Shown here: piece after piece, positions 1-10,240 of the stretch | Layout of the letters: each line of letters opens with the position of its first letter | How positions within the stretch are numbered: position 1 is the first letter of the stretch | Assembly: GCF_020907985.1 (NCBI RefSeq) | Contig: NZ_JAJJPA010000005.1 | Span: 62,001-126,000 of the forward strand | Reading direction: 5' to 3' | DNA from: Kitasatospora humi | GTDB taxonomy: Bacteria; Actinomycetota; Actinomycetes; Streptomycetales; Streptomycetaceae | Length of the DNA stretch: 64,000 nucleotides | Made by a program: the position numbers and the translations under genes | Notes under the pieces: generated by a model | What the model saw: the letters and a program-made list of their open reading frames with translations, nothing else | What the model was told of the DNA's origin: nothing | Databases searched by the model: none

Positions 1-132
1 CAGGCCATGGCTCGCCAGCCCGAGGCGACCAACCTGATCCGCTCCAACATGTTCATCGGCTTCGCGCTGACCGAGGCCCTCGCCCTGATCGGCATCGTCA
101 TGCCGTTCGTTTACGGCCAGGGCCCCAAGTAA
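1..132 (+). CDS. atpE: ATP synthase subunit c, C-terminal part (cut by window start)
   Basis: The window opens inside this gene and shows the last 43 codons before the TAA stop. Subunit c forms the proton-carrying ring of Fo in the membrane. The visible part has the polar loop motif ARQPE, then a hydrophobic helix containing FALTEALAL, whose glutamate is the usual proton-binding carboxylate. The protein ends VYGQGPK. It heads the run of atp genes, 36 bases before atpF. The start and first helix lie outside the window. Confidence 0.95.
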   Translation, partial: QAMARQPEATNLIRSNMFIGFALTEALALIGIVMPFVYGQGPK

Positions 133-168
133 GTCCCGCCGTAGACCCATCAGACGGAAGGTCCAGAT

Positions 169-726
169 ATGTCGCTCGTCGCGATGCACCTGGCTTCGGA
201 GGACTTCAACCCTCTGATCCCCAAGGCGCCTGAGCTCATCATCGGCCTGATCTGCTTCTTCGTGGTCTTCGGTCTGCTCGGCAAGAAGCTCCTCCCCAGC
301 ATCGAGAAGACGCTGGCGGAGCGCCGGGACATGATCGAGGGCGGCATTGAGCGCGCCGACGCCGCGCAGGCTGAGGCTCAGGCCCTCCTCGAGCAGTACC
401 GTGCCGATCTCGCCGAGGCGCGTCACGAGGCCGCTCGGATCACCGAGCAGGCCCGTGAGCAGGGTGCTGCCCTGATCGCCGAGATGCGCGAGGAGGGCCT
501 GCGCCAGCGCGAGGCCATCGTCGCCGCCGGCCACGCCCAGATCGAGGCGGACAAGAAGCAGGCGACCACCGCCCTGCGCCAGGACGTGGGTTCGCTCGCT
601 ACGCAGCTGGCCTCCCGGATCGTGGGTGAGTCCCTCGAGGACCACACGCGGCAGAGCGGCGTCATCGACCGCTTCCTGGACGAGCTGGAGGCCAAGGCCG
701 CTGCCGAAGCGGCGGTTGCCAAGTGA
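169..726 (+). CDS. atpF: ATP synthase subunit b
   Basis: Stator stalk subunit b (185 aa) that links membrane Fo to the F1 head. One hydrophobic segment lies at about residues 22-42 (core LIIGLICFFVVFGLLG), followed by a long charged, Ala/Glu/Arg-rich helix predicted to be coiled coil, as in this family. The ATG start has GGAAGG seven bases upstream; an in-frame ATG five codons later is less well placed. The stop overlaps the GTG of atpH (GTGA), so translation is probably coupled. Confidence 0.97.
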   Translation: MSLVAMHLASEDFNPLIPKAPELIIGLICFFVVFGLLGKKLLPSIEKTLAERRDMIEGGIERADAAQAEAQALLEQYRADLAEARHEAARITEQAREQGAALIAEMREEGLRQREAIVAAGHAQIEADKKQATTALRQDVGSLATQLASRIVGESLEDHTRQSGVIDRFLDELEAKAAAEAAVAK

Positions 727-1538
727 TCGGCGCCAGCCGCGAGGCCATGAGCGCCGGCCGCGAGAACCTCGACAGCCTGACCGACAACACCTCGGTGGAC
801 GCGGGCAAGCTGGCCGAGGAGCTCAGCGCCGTCACCACGCTGCTCGACCGCGAGGTGTCGCTCCGCCGCGTGCTGACCGACCCCTCGCGGTCCGGGCAGG
901 ACAAGGCGTCGCTGGTCACCTCGCTGCTGTCCGGTCAGGTCTCCGGCGAGACCGTCGACCTGGTCTCCGGCCTGGTGCGGTCCCGCTGGTCGGGTGCGCG
1001 CGACCTGGTCGACGCCACCGAGCAGCTGGCCGCCTACGCCGAGGTGGTCGCCGCCGACAAGGCGGGCAAGCTCGACGACCTGGAGGACGAGCTCTTCCGG
1101 TTCGGGCGGATCGTCAGCGGCTCGCACGAGCTGCGCGCCGGTCTGACCGAGCCGAAGGCCACTGCCGCCGCCAAGGCGGAGCTGGTCCGGAAGCTGCTCG
1201 GCGGCCGGGCGCTGCCGGGCACCGTCCGCCTGGTCACCTCGCTGGTCACCACCCCGCGTGGCCGTAGCCTGGAACAGGGCCTGGAGTCCTTCGCCAAGCT
1301 CGCCGCCGACCGCCGCGACCGTGTGGTGGCCCTGGTCACCACCGCGGTGCCGCTCAGCGACGGCCAGAAGCAGCGCCTCTCCGGCGCGCTGGCCAAGCTG
1401 TACGGCCGGGCGGTGCTCCTGAACATCGACGTCGACCCCGAGGTCGTCGGCGGTGTCCGGGTGCAGATCGGTGACGAGATCATCGACGGCACCGTGTCGA
1501 GCCGCCTCGAGGGCGCTCGTCAGGGCCTCGAAGGCTGA
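723..1538 (+). CDS. atpH: ATP synthase subunit delta
   Basis: F1 delta subunit (271 aa), which attaches the peripheral stalk to the top of the alpha3beta3 head. The length fits the long actinobacterial delta form rather than the roughly 180-residue E. coli type. The C-terminal part carries the family pattern with the segment LNIDVDPEVVGGVRVQIGD. The annotated GTG overlaps the atpF stop by four bases. An in-frame ATG at 747 is an alternative start and would remove eight residues. A 162-base gap follows before atpA, much longer than the other gaps in the first half of the operon. Confidence 0.95.
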   Translation: MIGASREAMSAGRENLDSLTDNTSVDAGKLAEELSAVTTLLDREVSLRRVLTDPSRSGQDKASLVTSLLSGQVSGETVDLVSGLVRSRWSGARDLVDATEQLAAYAEVVAADKAGKLDDLEDELFRFGRIVSGSHELRAGLTEPKATAAAKAELVRKLLGGRALPGTVRLVTSLVTTPRGRSLEQGLESFAKLAADRRDRVVALVTTAVPLSDGQKQRLSGALAKLYGRAVLLNIDVDPEVVGGVRVQIGDEIIDGTVSSRLEGARQGLEG

Positions 1539-1609
1539 GCCACCCGCACAGCACATCCGACCCTCGGTCGGGCGCCGGTCCCACCCACGGGGCAGCCGGC
1601 ACATACGTA

Positions 1610-1633
1610 CGGCCGGTCCAACAGCACCGGCCG
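1610..1633 (+). other. GC-rich hairpin in the atpH-atpA gap
   Basis: An 8-bp perfect stem (CGGCCGGT / ACCGGCCG) with an eight-base loop lies in the 162-base gap, about 70 bases before the atpA start. There is no T-run, so it does not look like an intrinsic terminator. It could be an mRNA processing or stability element that helps set subunit ratios; that is inference. Confidence 0.35.
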
Positions 1634-1700
1634 AGGATCGAATACTTGCGGCCCTCCTTGGGCGGGCCGAGGACGCAACCTAGGAGAGCAGGGAAGCCTG

Positions 1701-3275
1701 ATGGCGGAGCTTACGATCCGGCCGGAGGAGATCCGGGACGCGCTGGCCGACTTTGTCCAGTCGTACCAGCCGGACGCCGCCTCGCGTGAAGAGGTCGGCA
1801 CGGTCACTGACGCGGCGGACGGTATCGCCCATGTCGAGGGTCTGCCCTCGGTCATGGCCAACGAGCTGCTCAGGTTCGAGGACGGCACCCTCGGCCTGGC
1901 GCTGAACCTCGACACCCGCGAGATCGGTGTCGTCGTCCTCGGTGAGTTCGGCGGCATCGAGGAGGGTCAGACGGTGCGCCGCACCGGCGAGATCCTCTCG
2001 GTTCCGGTCGGCGAGGGCTACCTCGGCCGCGTGGTGGACCCGCTGGGCAACCCGATCGACGGTCTGGGCGAGATCGCCTCCGAGGGCCGCCGCGCCCTGG
2101 AGCTGCAGGCCCCCGGCGTCATGGTCCGCAAGTCGGTGCACGAGCCGATGCAGACCGGCATCAAGGCCATCGACGCGATGACCCCGATCGGCCGCGGCCA
2201 GCGCCAGCTGATCATCGGCGACCGCCAGACCGGCAAGACCGCGGTGGCGATCGACACGATCATCAACCAGAAGGACAACTGGCACTCCGGCGACCCGAAC
2301 AAGCAGGTCCGCTGCATCTACGTCGCGGTCGGCCAGAAGGGCTCCACCATCGCGTCCGTGCGCGGCGCCCTGGAGGAGGCCGGCGCGCTGGAGTACACCA
2401 CCATCGTGGCGGCTCCGGCCTCTGACCCGGCGGGCTTCAAGTACCTCGCCCCGTACACCGGTTCGGCCATCGGCCAGCACTGGATGTACGCCGGCAAGCA
2501 CGTCCTGATCATCTTCGACGACCTGTCGAAGCAGGCCGAGGCCTACCGCTCCGTCTCCCTGCTGCTGCGCCGCCCGCCGGGCCGCGAGGCCTACCCGGGT
2601 GACGTCTTCTACCTGCACTCCCGCCTGCTGGAGCGCTGCGCCAAGCTCTCCGACGAGCTGGGCGCCGGCTCGATGACCGGTCTGCCGATCATCGAGACCA
2701 AGGCCAACGACGTCTCGGCGTACATCCCGACCAACGTCATCTCCATCACCGACGGCCAGTGCTTCCTGGAGTCGGACCTGTTCAACGCGAACATCCGTCC
2801 GGCCGTCAACGTCGGTATCTCGGTCTCCCGCGTCGGTGGCTCCGCCCAGATCAAGGCCATGAAGTCGGTCGCCGGCCGGCTGCGCCTGGACCTGGCCCAG
2901 TACCGCGAGCTGGAGGCGTTCGCCGCCTTCGGTTCCGACCTGGACTCGGCCTCCAAGGCCCAGCTGGAGCGCGGCGCCCGTCTGGTCGAGCTGCTGAAGC
3001 AGGGTCAGTACCAGCCGTTCCCGGTGGAGGAGCAGGTCGTCTCGATCTGGGCCGGCACCACCGGCAAGCTGGACGACGTCCCGGTCGCCGACATCCGCCG
3101 CTTCGAGCGCGAGTTCCTCGACTACCTGCGCGGCTCGCACAAGAACCTGCTGGCCGCGATCGTCGAGACCTCCAAGCTGGAGGACGGCACCATCGACGCC
3201 CTGACCGAGGCGATCAACTCCTTCAAGCTGGGCTTCACCACCGCTGACGGCAAGCTCCTCAGCGAGCAGGCCTGA
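1701..3275 (+). CDS. atpA: ATP synthase subunit alpha
   Basis: F1 alpha subunit (524 aa), the non-catalytic nucleotide-binding subunit of the hexamer. The P-loop GDRQTGKT lies at residues 173-180, and the Walker B-like strand HVLIIFDD, the segment [26 protein letters not shown] and the conserved VGGSAQ stretch are all present. A strong purine-rich ribosome site (GGAGAGCAGGG) precedes the ATG. The downstream gap to atpG is 32 bases. Length and motifs match the family with nothing missing. Confidence 0.98.
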   Translation: MAELTIRPEEIRDALADFVQSYQPDAASREEVGTVTDAADGIAHVEGLPSVMANELLRFEDGTLGLALNLDTREIGVVVLGEFGGIEEGQTVRRTGEILSVPVGEGYLGRVVDPLGNPIDGLGEIASEGRRALELQAPGVMVRKSVHEPMQTGIKAIDAMTPIGRGQRQLIIGDRQTGKTAVAIDTIINQKDNWHSGDPNKQVRCIYVAVGQKGSTIASVRGALEEAGALEYTTIVAAPASDPAGFKYLAPYTGSAIGQHWMYAGKHVLIIFDDLSKQAEAYRSVSLLLRRPPGREAYPGDVFYLHSRLLERCAKLSDELGAGSMTGLPIIETKANDVSAYIPTNVISITDGQCFLESDLFNANIRPAVNVGISVSRVGGSAQIKAMKSVAGRLRLDLAQYRELEAFAAFGSDLDSASKAQLERGARLVELLKQGQYQPFPVEEQVVSIWAGTTGKLDDVPVADIRRFEREFLDYLRGSHKNLLAAIVETSKLEDGTIDALTEAINSFKLGFTTADGKLLSEQA

Positions 3276-3307
3276 GTCCGGTAGCGAGGGAAAGGACGTA
3301 ACGACCC

Positions 3308-5664
<2,357 letters not shown>

Positions 5665-5686
5665 GCGCCGGCTGATGGCCCAGTGA

Positions 5687-5729
5687 CCATGAGGGGTGGT
5701 CCCCGCGAATCGGGGACCACCCCTCATGG
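5687..5729 (+). terminator. Strong hairpin between atpD and atpC
   Basis: A perfect 19-bp inverted repeat (5687-5705 and 5711-5729) with a five-base loop CGAAT starts 22 bases after the atpD stop. It is symmetric and lacks a clear T-run, which is normal for Streptomyces terminators. It lies inside what is usually one operon, so it may terminate part of the transcripts or act as a 3' stability barrier for the upstream message. Confidence 0.75.
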
Positions 5730-5847
5730 CACGACGGCTGTGATTCCGGTCATCTGTGCGCCGTGCGTTTCATGCCAGCGGCGCGAGCCCGTTATTCTTA
5801 CCGAAACTCCCGAGTAATCGGGCGTTGCAAGAGCCTAGGAGCCCACG

Positions 5848-6228
5848 TTGGCTGAGCTGCACGTCGAGCTGGTCGCAGCCGACCGCAAGGTCTGGTCCGG
5901 TGCGGCCACCCTGGTTGTCGCCCGCACGGCTTCCGGTGACACCGGCATCATGCCGAACCACACCCCGGTGCTGAGCGTGCTGGAGTCCGGTCCGGTCACC
6001 ATCCGCACGACCGACGGCGGCACCGTCGTCGCCGCCGTGCACGGTGGCTTCATCTCGTTCGCCGACAACAAGCTGTCGCTGCTCGCCGAGGTCGCGGAGC
6101 TGGCGGACGAGATCGACGTCACCCGCGCCGAGCGTGCGCTGGAGGTCGCCAAGACCGACAGCGACTCGCACGCCGCGCGCCGCGCCGAGGTCCGCCTCGT
6201 CGCCGCAGGCCGCCGCAAGGCTGCCTGA
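5848..6228 (+). CDS. atpC: ATP synthase subunit epsilon
   Basis: F1 epsilon subunit (126 aa), part of the rotor and an inhibitor of ATP hydrolysis in many bacteria. It has the N-terminal beta-barrel pattern (LHVELVAADRKVWSG, then GDTGIMPNHTPVL) and a charged C-terminal helix. The start is TTG at 5848: TAGGAG sits 7-11 bases upstream and no ATG or GTG fits better. It is separated from atpD by 183 bases containing the 19-bp hairpin, so it may also have its own promoter. Confidence 0.96.
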   Translation: MAELHVELVAADRKVWSGAATLVVARTASGDTGIMPNHTPVLSVLESGPVTIRTTDGGTVVAAVHGGFISFADNKLSLLAEVAELADEIDVTRAERALEVAKTDSDSHAARRAEVRLVAAGRRKAA

Positions 6229-6241
6229 CACTGAGCTTGAC

Positions 6242-6283
6242 CGACGGTCCCGGGGACGCGCCAGCGTGACCCCGGGACCGTCG
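6242..6283 (+). terminator. Terminator of the atp operon
   Basis: A perfect 14-bp inverted repeat (6242-6255 and 6270-6283) begins 14 bases after the atpC stop. The loop can itself fold a short ACGC/GCGT stem. Its position and strength fit the end of the ATP synthase transcript. Confidence 0.8.
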
Positions 6284-6393
6284 CATCGGTTGGAGAGTCA
6301 ATCCGGCGGTCCGACGGGCCGACCGGAACGGGGAGATGCGGGGCCGCTGCAACACGGCCGGGCGTCGGCGAGTCAGCGAGGAGGTCGGTGAGC

Positions 6394-6894
6394 ATGGTCC
6401 TCGCCCTTGTGGTGTGCGCGGCGGTGATTGCTCTCGGGGTGGTCGGCCTGTTGGGGTTCGCGGTACGTCGCCGGCTGATCCAGCGGGTCGGCGGCACCTT
6501 CGACTGCAGCTACCGCCTCAAAATGCCCGCGGACGCCTCCACGCTCCCGGATCTCGACGAGAACGGACAGCCCACCCCCGCTCCGGTCCCCGCGACCGAC
6601 GGCAAGGGGTGGGTTTTCGGTATCGGCAGGTACAGCGGTGACCACATCGAGTGGTTCCGGGTCTTCTCCTACGCCCCGCGCCCGCGCCGGGTGCTGCCGC
6701 GCCGCGAGATCGAGGTGCTCGGCCGCCGCTACCCGGAGGGCCAGGAGGAGCTGGCCCTGCTCTCCGGCTCCGTGGTGCTGCGCTGCCTGCACAACGGCGC
6801 CCCGCTGGAACTGGCGATGAGCGAGGACGCCCTGACCGGCTTCCTCGCCTGGCTGGAGGCGGCGCCGCCGGGACAGCGGGTCAATGTCGCGTAG
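6394..6894 (+). CDS. DUF2550 family membrane-anchored protein
   Basis: A 166-aa protein with an N-terminal transmembrane helix (VLALVVCAAVIALGVVGLL) and a hydrophilic domain that begins FDCSYRLKM and contains WFRVFSYAPRPRRVLPRREIEV. It matches the DUF2550 family, which commonly sits just after atpC in actinomycetes; the function is unknown to me. The ATG at 6394 is preferred because AGGAGG lies nine bases upstream. The GTG two codons earlier would leave only three bases. It is probably expressed separately from the atp operon, since the operon terminator lies upstream. Confidence 0.85.
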   Translation: MVLALVVCAAVIALGVVGLLGFAVRRRLIQRVGGTFDCSYRLKMPADASTLPDLDENGQPTPAPVPATDGKGWVFGIGRYSGDHIEWFRVFSYAPRPRRVLPRREIEVLGRRYPEGQEELALLSGSVVLRCLHNGAPLELAMSEDALTGFLAWLEAAPPGQRVNVA

Positions 6895-6955
6895 CGACGA
6901 GACCCTGTGGGGGCACCCCCGCGCGGAGCGTGGGGGACAATGTCGCGTAGCGACG
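6882..6955 (+). repeat. Direct repeat pair around a G/C hairpin
   Basis: An 18-base sequence (CAATGTCGCGTAGCGACG) occurs at 6882-6899, covering the end of the DUF2550 gene, and again at 6938-6955, a 56-base period. Between the copies lies a CCCCC...GGGGG hairpin of a type I recall as a dispersed intergenic repeat in streptomycetes. This looks like a small duplication or repeat insertion at the 3' end of the gene. Confidence 0.7.
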
Positions 6956-6980
6956 GGACGAAGGTCAACGCCGTGTGAGG

Positions 6981-7009
6981 AGTGGTCGCTCGTTCGAGCG
7001 GCCACTTTC
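6981..7009 (+). terminator. Probable intrinsic terminator
   Basis: An 11-bp stem (6981-6991 with 6996-7006, one G-T wobble) has a GTTC loop and is followed by TTCC. It lies after the DUF2550 gene and before the Uma2-type gene, so it most likely ends DUF2550 transcription. Confidence 0.6.
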
Positions 7010-7087
7010 CGGTTTGGGCGCGGGTGGGCCGGTTGTCGTGGAGGCTTGGGGTGTCCGCCCAGACTGTACGGAGGAGGTGTGTTCCCG

Positions 7088-7717
7088 ATGACCGCTACGG
7101 CAGCTGAGTCGGATCTCGACTTCGAAGAGACCCCAGACCTGGATGAGGTCCTGTGGCAGGCGTGGCTTGCCCTTGAACTCCCCGAGGGCTATCGCGCTGA
7201 GATCATCGAGGGATTCATCGAGGTGTCACCTACTGGGCGCTGGAGCCATTCGCTGGTGGCCAACCGCCTGCGGCGGGCGTTGGACCGCTTCCTGGCTGAC
7301 AGTGGCTATGCGGGCTACCAGGACGCAAACGTCATCCATGGCAAGAAGGTCTCCATCCCTGATGTGATGGTGGCAGCCGAGGATGTCGTGGCCACCGACC
7401 CTGCCGGGCTGGGTGCGGCAGCTGAGGCCGTCTTGCTGGTTGCTGAGGTCGTGCCGCCGGGTTACGACGACCGCAAGCGAGACAGGGTGCGCAAGCGCCG
7501 CGCGTACGCCCGGGCCGGTGTCCCGGTCTACGTGGTCATCGATGACTACGACGGCGAGGGCCATGTCACCGTCCTGACGACGCCGAACCCGAAAAAGGCC
7601 ACCTACGAGGCCGAAGTCCGGATGCCCTACGGCACCCCCGTCACCATCCCCGAGGGCCCCGCCAAGGGGTTCGTGATCGACACCGCGATCACCGGCGAGC
7701 CGCGCACCGCTGAGTAG
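7088..7717 (+). CDS. Uma2 family putative restriction endonuclease
   Basis: A 209-aa protein of the Uma2/DUF820 family, which has a PD-(D/E)XK-like nuclease fold. Family marks include EIIEGFIEVSP, SHSLVANRL, the acidic IPDVMV motif, LLVAEVVPP and the segment RRAYARAGVPVYVVID. AGGAGG lies ten bases before the ATG at 7088. Codon use is visibly less G/C-rich at third positions than in the neighbours (codons such as gaa, gat, gct and cct recur), so recent transfer is plausible. Such proteins are numerous in streptomycetes and mostly uncharacterised; the role is unknown. Confidence 0.85.
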   Translation: MTATAAESDLDFEETPDLDEVLWQAWLALELPEGYRAEIIEGFIEVSPTGRWSHSLVANRLRRALDRFLADSGYAGYQDANVIHGKKVSIPDVMVAAEDVVATDPAGLGAAAEAVLLVAEVVPPGYDDRKRDRVRKRRAYARAGVPVYVVIDDYDGEGHVTVLTTPNPKKATYEAEVRMPYGTPVTIPEGPAKGFVIDTAITGEPRTAE

Positions 7718-7726
7718 TCTTCGCCC

Positions 7727-8299
7727 ATGGTCAACCTGACACGCATCTACACCCGTACCGGCGACGACGGCACCACCGCGCTCGGCGACATGAGCCGCAC
7801 CAAGAAGACCGACCCGCGGTTGATCGCCTACGCCGACGCCAACGAGGCCAACGCCGCGCTGGGCGTGGCGATCGCGGCCGGCGGCCTGGCCGAGGACCTG
7901 GTGGCCGTGCTGACCCGGATCCAGAACGATCTGTTCGACGTCGGCGCGGACCTGGCGACGCCCGTGGTCCCGGACCCCAAGTACCCGCCGCTGCGGGTGG
8001 AGCAGGGCTACGTCGACTGGCTGGAGGGCCAGTGCGACGCCTACCTGGAGCAGTTGGAGAAGCTGCGCAGCTTCATCCTGCCGGGCGGCACCCCGGGCGC
8101 CGCCCACCTGCACCTGGCCTGCACCGTGGTGCGCCGGGCGGAGCGGGCCACCTGGGCGGCGATCGAGGAGCACGGCGACACCGTCAACCCGCTCACCGCC
8201 AAGTACCTGAACCGGCTCTCCGACCTGCTGTTCATCCTGGCCCGGGTGGCGAACAAGGAGCGCGGCGACGTGCTCTGGGTGCCGGGCGAGAACCGCTGA
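7727..8299 (+). CDS. PduO-type cob(I)alamin adenosyltransferase
   Basis: A 190-aa ATP:corrinoid adenosyltransferase that makes adenosylcobalamin, the cofactor of the acyl-CoA mutases. Family features are the N-terminal TRTGDDGTTALG motif, the helix IQNDLFDVGADLATP, and a C-terminal run with VRRAERATW and YLNRLSDLLFILAR. It starts at ATG 7727, nine bases after the Uma2 stop. No ribosome site is visible, but TAGTCT at 7715-7720 lies six bases before the ATG, so it may be a leaderless transcript. Its product is needed by the B12 mutase encoded at 31048. Confidence 0.93.
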   Translation: MVNLTRIYTRTGDDGTTALGDMSRTKKTDPRLIAYADANEANAALGVAIAAGGLAEDLVAVLTRIQNDLFDVGADLATPVVPDPKYPPLRVEQGYVDWLEGQCDAYLEQLEKLRSFILPGGTPGAAHLHLACTVVRRAERATWAAIEEHGDTVNPLTAKYLNRLSDLLFILARVANKERGDVLWVPGENR

Positions 8300-8436
8300 T
8301 CAGCCCGACGCAGATCACACCCGGGAGTCGTTTCATCACCCGCGCCGGACCACTACAGTCCCAGCCGTGAGCGGCGCGGCTCCCGGGGACGACCCGCGGC
8401 GGGCCCCGCCCGGACGGGACTTCGGGAGAACCAGCC

Positions 8437-9309
8437 ATGAGCAGTGTTTCCACGCAGGGTCAGCAGATCGCGGTCATCGGGGCCGGCCTGATGGGCGCGG
8501 GCATCGCCCAGGTGTCGGCGCAGGCCGGCCACCCGGTGGTGCTGCGGGACGTCACCGAGCAGGCGCTGCGGCGCGGGCTGGACGGGATCGAGGCCTCCTA
8601 CGCCAAGTTCGTCGCCAAGGGCCGGATGACGCAGGAGGAGGCCACCGCCGCGCTGGGCCGGATCACCACCAGCACGGACCTGGGCGCGGTCGCCGAGGCG
8701 GACATCGTGATCGAGGCGGTCTTCGAGCAGCTGGAGGTCAAGGAGGGCGTCTTCCGGGAGCTGGACAAGATCGCCAAGGACGGCGCGGTGCTGGGCAGCA
8801 ACACCTCGGCGATCCCGATCACCCGGATCGCGGCGGTCACCGAGCGCCCGGAGGCCGTGGTCGGTGTGCACTTCTTCTCGCCGGTTCCGCTGATGCGGCT
8901 GGTGGAGCTGGTGCGCGGTTACAAGACCAGCGACGCCACGCTGGCCGCCGCGCGGGCCTTCGCCGAGGGGGTGGGCAAGGAGGTGGTCGTGGTCAACCGG
9001 GACGTGGCCGGATTCATCACCACCCGGCTGATCACCGCCCTGGTGGTGGAGGCGGCCAAGCTCTACGAGTCCGGCGTGGCCACCGCCGAGGACATCGACA
9101 CCGCCTGCCGGCTGGGCTTCGGCCACCCGATGGGCCCGCTGCAGACCGCCGACCTGACCGGCGTCGACATCCTGCTGCACGCCGCCCGCAACATCTACGC
9201 GGAGACCCAGGACGAGAAGTTCGCGGCCCCGGAGCTGATGGCCCGGATGGTCACCGCCGGCGATCTGGGCCGCAAGTCCGGCAAGGGCTTCTACGGCTAC
9301 GAGAGCTGA
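8437..9309 (+). CDS. 3-hydroxybutyryl-CoA dehydrogenase
   Basis: A 290-aa NAD(P)-dependent dehydrogenase that interconverts 3-hydroxybutyryl-CoA and acetoacetyl-CoA. The N-terminal Rossmann motif GAGLMGAGIA is at residues 15-24. The catalytic His145 lies in VHFFSPVPLMRLVEL, and the C-terminal domain has GFITTRLI and HPMGPLQTADLTGVD. The length is the standard bacterial single-function form. It could work with the acetyl-CoA acetyltransferase at 25684 in C4 acyl-CoA conversion. Confidence 0.95.
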   Translation: MSSVSTQGQQIAVIGAGLMGAGIAQVSAQAGHPVVLRDVTEQALRRGLDGIEASYAKFVAKGRMTQEEATAALGRITTSTDLGAVAEADIVIEAVFEQLEVKEGVFRELDKIAKDGAVLGSNTSAIPITRIAAVTERPEAVVGVHFFSPVPLMRLVELVRGYKTSDATLAAARAFAEGVGKEVVVVNRDVAGFITTRLITALVVEAAKLYESGVATAEDIDTACRLGFGHPMGPLQTADLTGVDILLHAARNIYAETQDEKFAAPELMARMVTAGDLGRKSGKGFYGYES

Positions 9310-9380
9310 CCGGGCCTCACCCCGGCGGACCGGGAGCCTCATCCCGGGCTCACGCACCGGCCTCACCCCGGTCCCGCCCG

Positions 9381-9398
9381 GGGTGAGCTTGCTCACCC
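9381..9398 (+). terminator. Probable terminator after the dehydrogenase gene
   Basis: GGGTGAG-CTTG-CTCACCC is a perfect 7-bp stem with a four-base loop, embedded in several overlapping CCCCGG/CCGGGG repeats between 9310 and 9412. The whole stretch can form alternative hairpins downstream of the dehydrogenase gene. Confidence 0.45.
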
Positions 9399-9599
9399 GG
9401 GGTGCCTCGGGCGGGTGATTTGCACCGCAAAGCAGCATGAGTGCCGGGCTGCTCTGCGTATATTCCCTCGGACGAGTGAAGTTGCTCGGCAAAAGGCGGG
9501 GAGCAGCAACCCGGGCCCCTGGTCCGACGTCAGATGGTTGAGACGGTGGGGGGTCTCGTGCCGAGCTCAGTGCCGAACTCACTGCCTAAGGAGGACAGC

Positions 9600-9995
9600 G
9601 TGCGCATCGTGGAGTACCCGGGAGCCGGCGGCCAGGCTGTCCTGGCGCTGGACGGCAGCCTGGACGTGCGCAGCGCGGCCGACGCCCGGGCCCGGCTGCA
9701 CCAGGCCGTCGACCAGGGCGGCGGCGATCTGGTGCTGGACCTGGCCGCCCTGCGGTCCTGGGACGCCACCGGACTCGGCGTGATCATGGGCACCCACCGC
9801 CGGGCGGGGCGGCTCGGCCGCCGACTGGTGCTGCGCGCGGTGCCGCAGCAGTTGCAGCGGCTGCTGGTGGCCACCCGGTTGCACCGGATCCTGGCCGTCG
9901 AGGGCGGTGCGCCCGATGCGCTGAGCGCCGCGCTGCCCGGCCTGGCCGGTGTCCCCGGTGCCGGGCCGCTGCCCCCGGTGACCACTTCTCCGTGA
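9600..9995 (+). CDS. STAS-domain protein (anti-anti-sigma factor-like)
   Basis: A 131-aa protein dominated by one STAS domain: VLALDGSLDVRSAADARARL, then LVLDLAALRSWDATGLGVIMG, where DATGLG is the site at which related anti-anti-sigma factors carry a phosphorylated Ser or Thr. I chose GTG 9600 because AAGGAGG lies just upstream; an ATG at 9534 would add 22 poorly conserved-looking residues. It is followed by a large membrane ATPase gene in the same direction. No partner anti-sigma kinase is present nearby, so its target is unknown. Confidence 0.85.
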   Translation: MRIVEYPGAGGQAVLALDGSLDVRSAADARARLHQAVDQGGGDLVLDLAALRSWDATGLGVIMGTHRRAGRLGRRLVLRAVPQQLQRLLVATRLHRILAVEGGAPDALSAALPGLAGVPGAGPLPPVTTSP

Positions 9996-10240
9996 CGGCA
10001 CGGGCGCGCTGAGTCCCCGTCCGGGCGCCCGGCGGGGGCCGGACCTGCGTGGGGCCGCCCGAGTGTGCGAGAGTCTGCGGTCGACAGAACTGTCGATCTC
10101 CGTGGGCCGGCTGTGGCGGCGCCGCCGTGCGGGGCGACGGTTGGTCGCCCGTCGGACGCCACCCGGTGTCCGTACGGTTCGGTCCCTCACGGCGGCCGGC
10201 GGCCCGCGGCCGCCCGGCGGAGCACAGGCGGAGCGCAATC

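Noticed and set aside
423..1604. A 393-codon minus-strand frame over atpF-atpH
   Set aside because: It is fully opposite well-conserved ATP synthase genes and has no recognisable domain, as expected for antisense frames in high-G+C DNA.
9534..9599. ATG 9534 as start of the STAS protein
   Set aside because: The 22 extra residues precede the domain and ATG 9534 lacks a ribosome site, while GTG 9600 has a perfect AAGGAGG.
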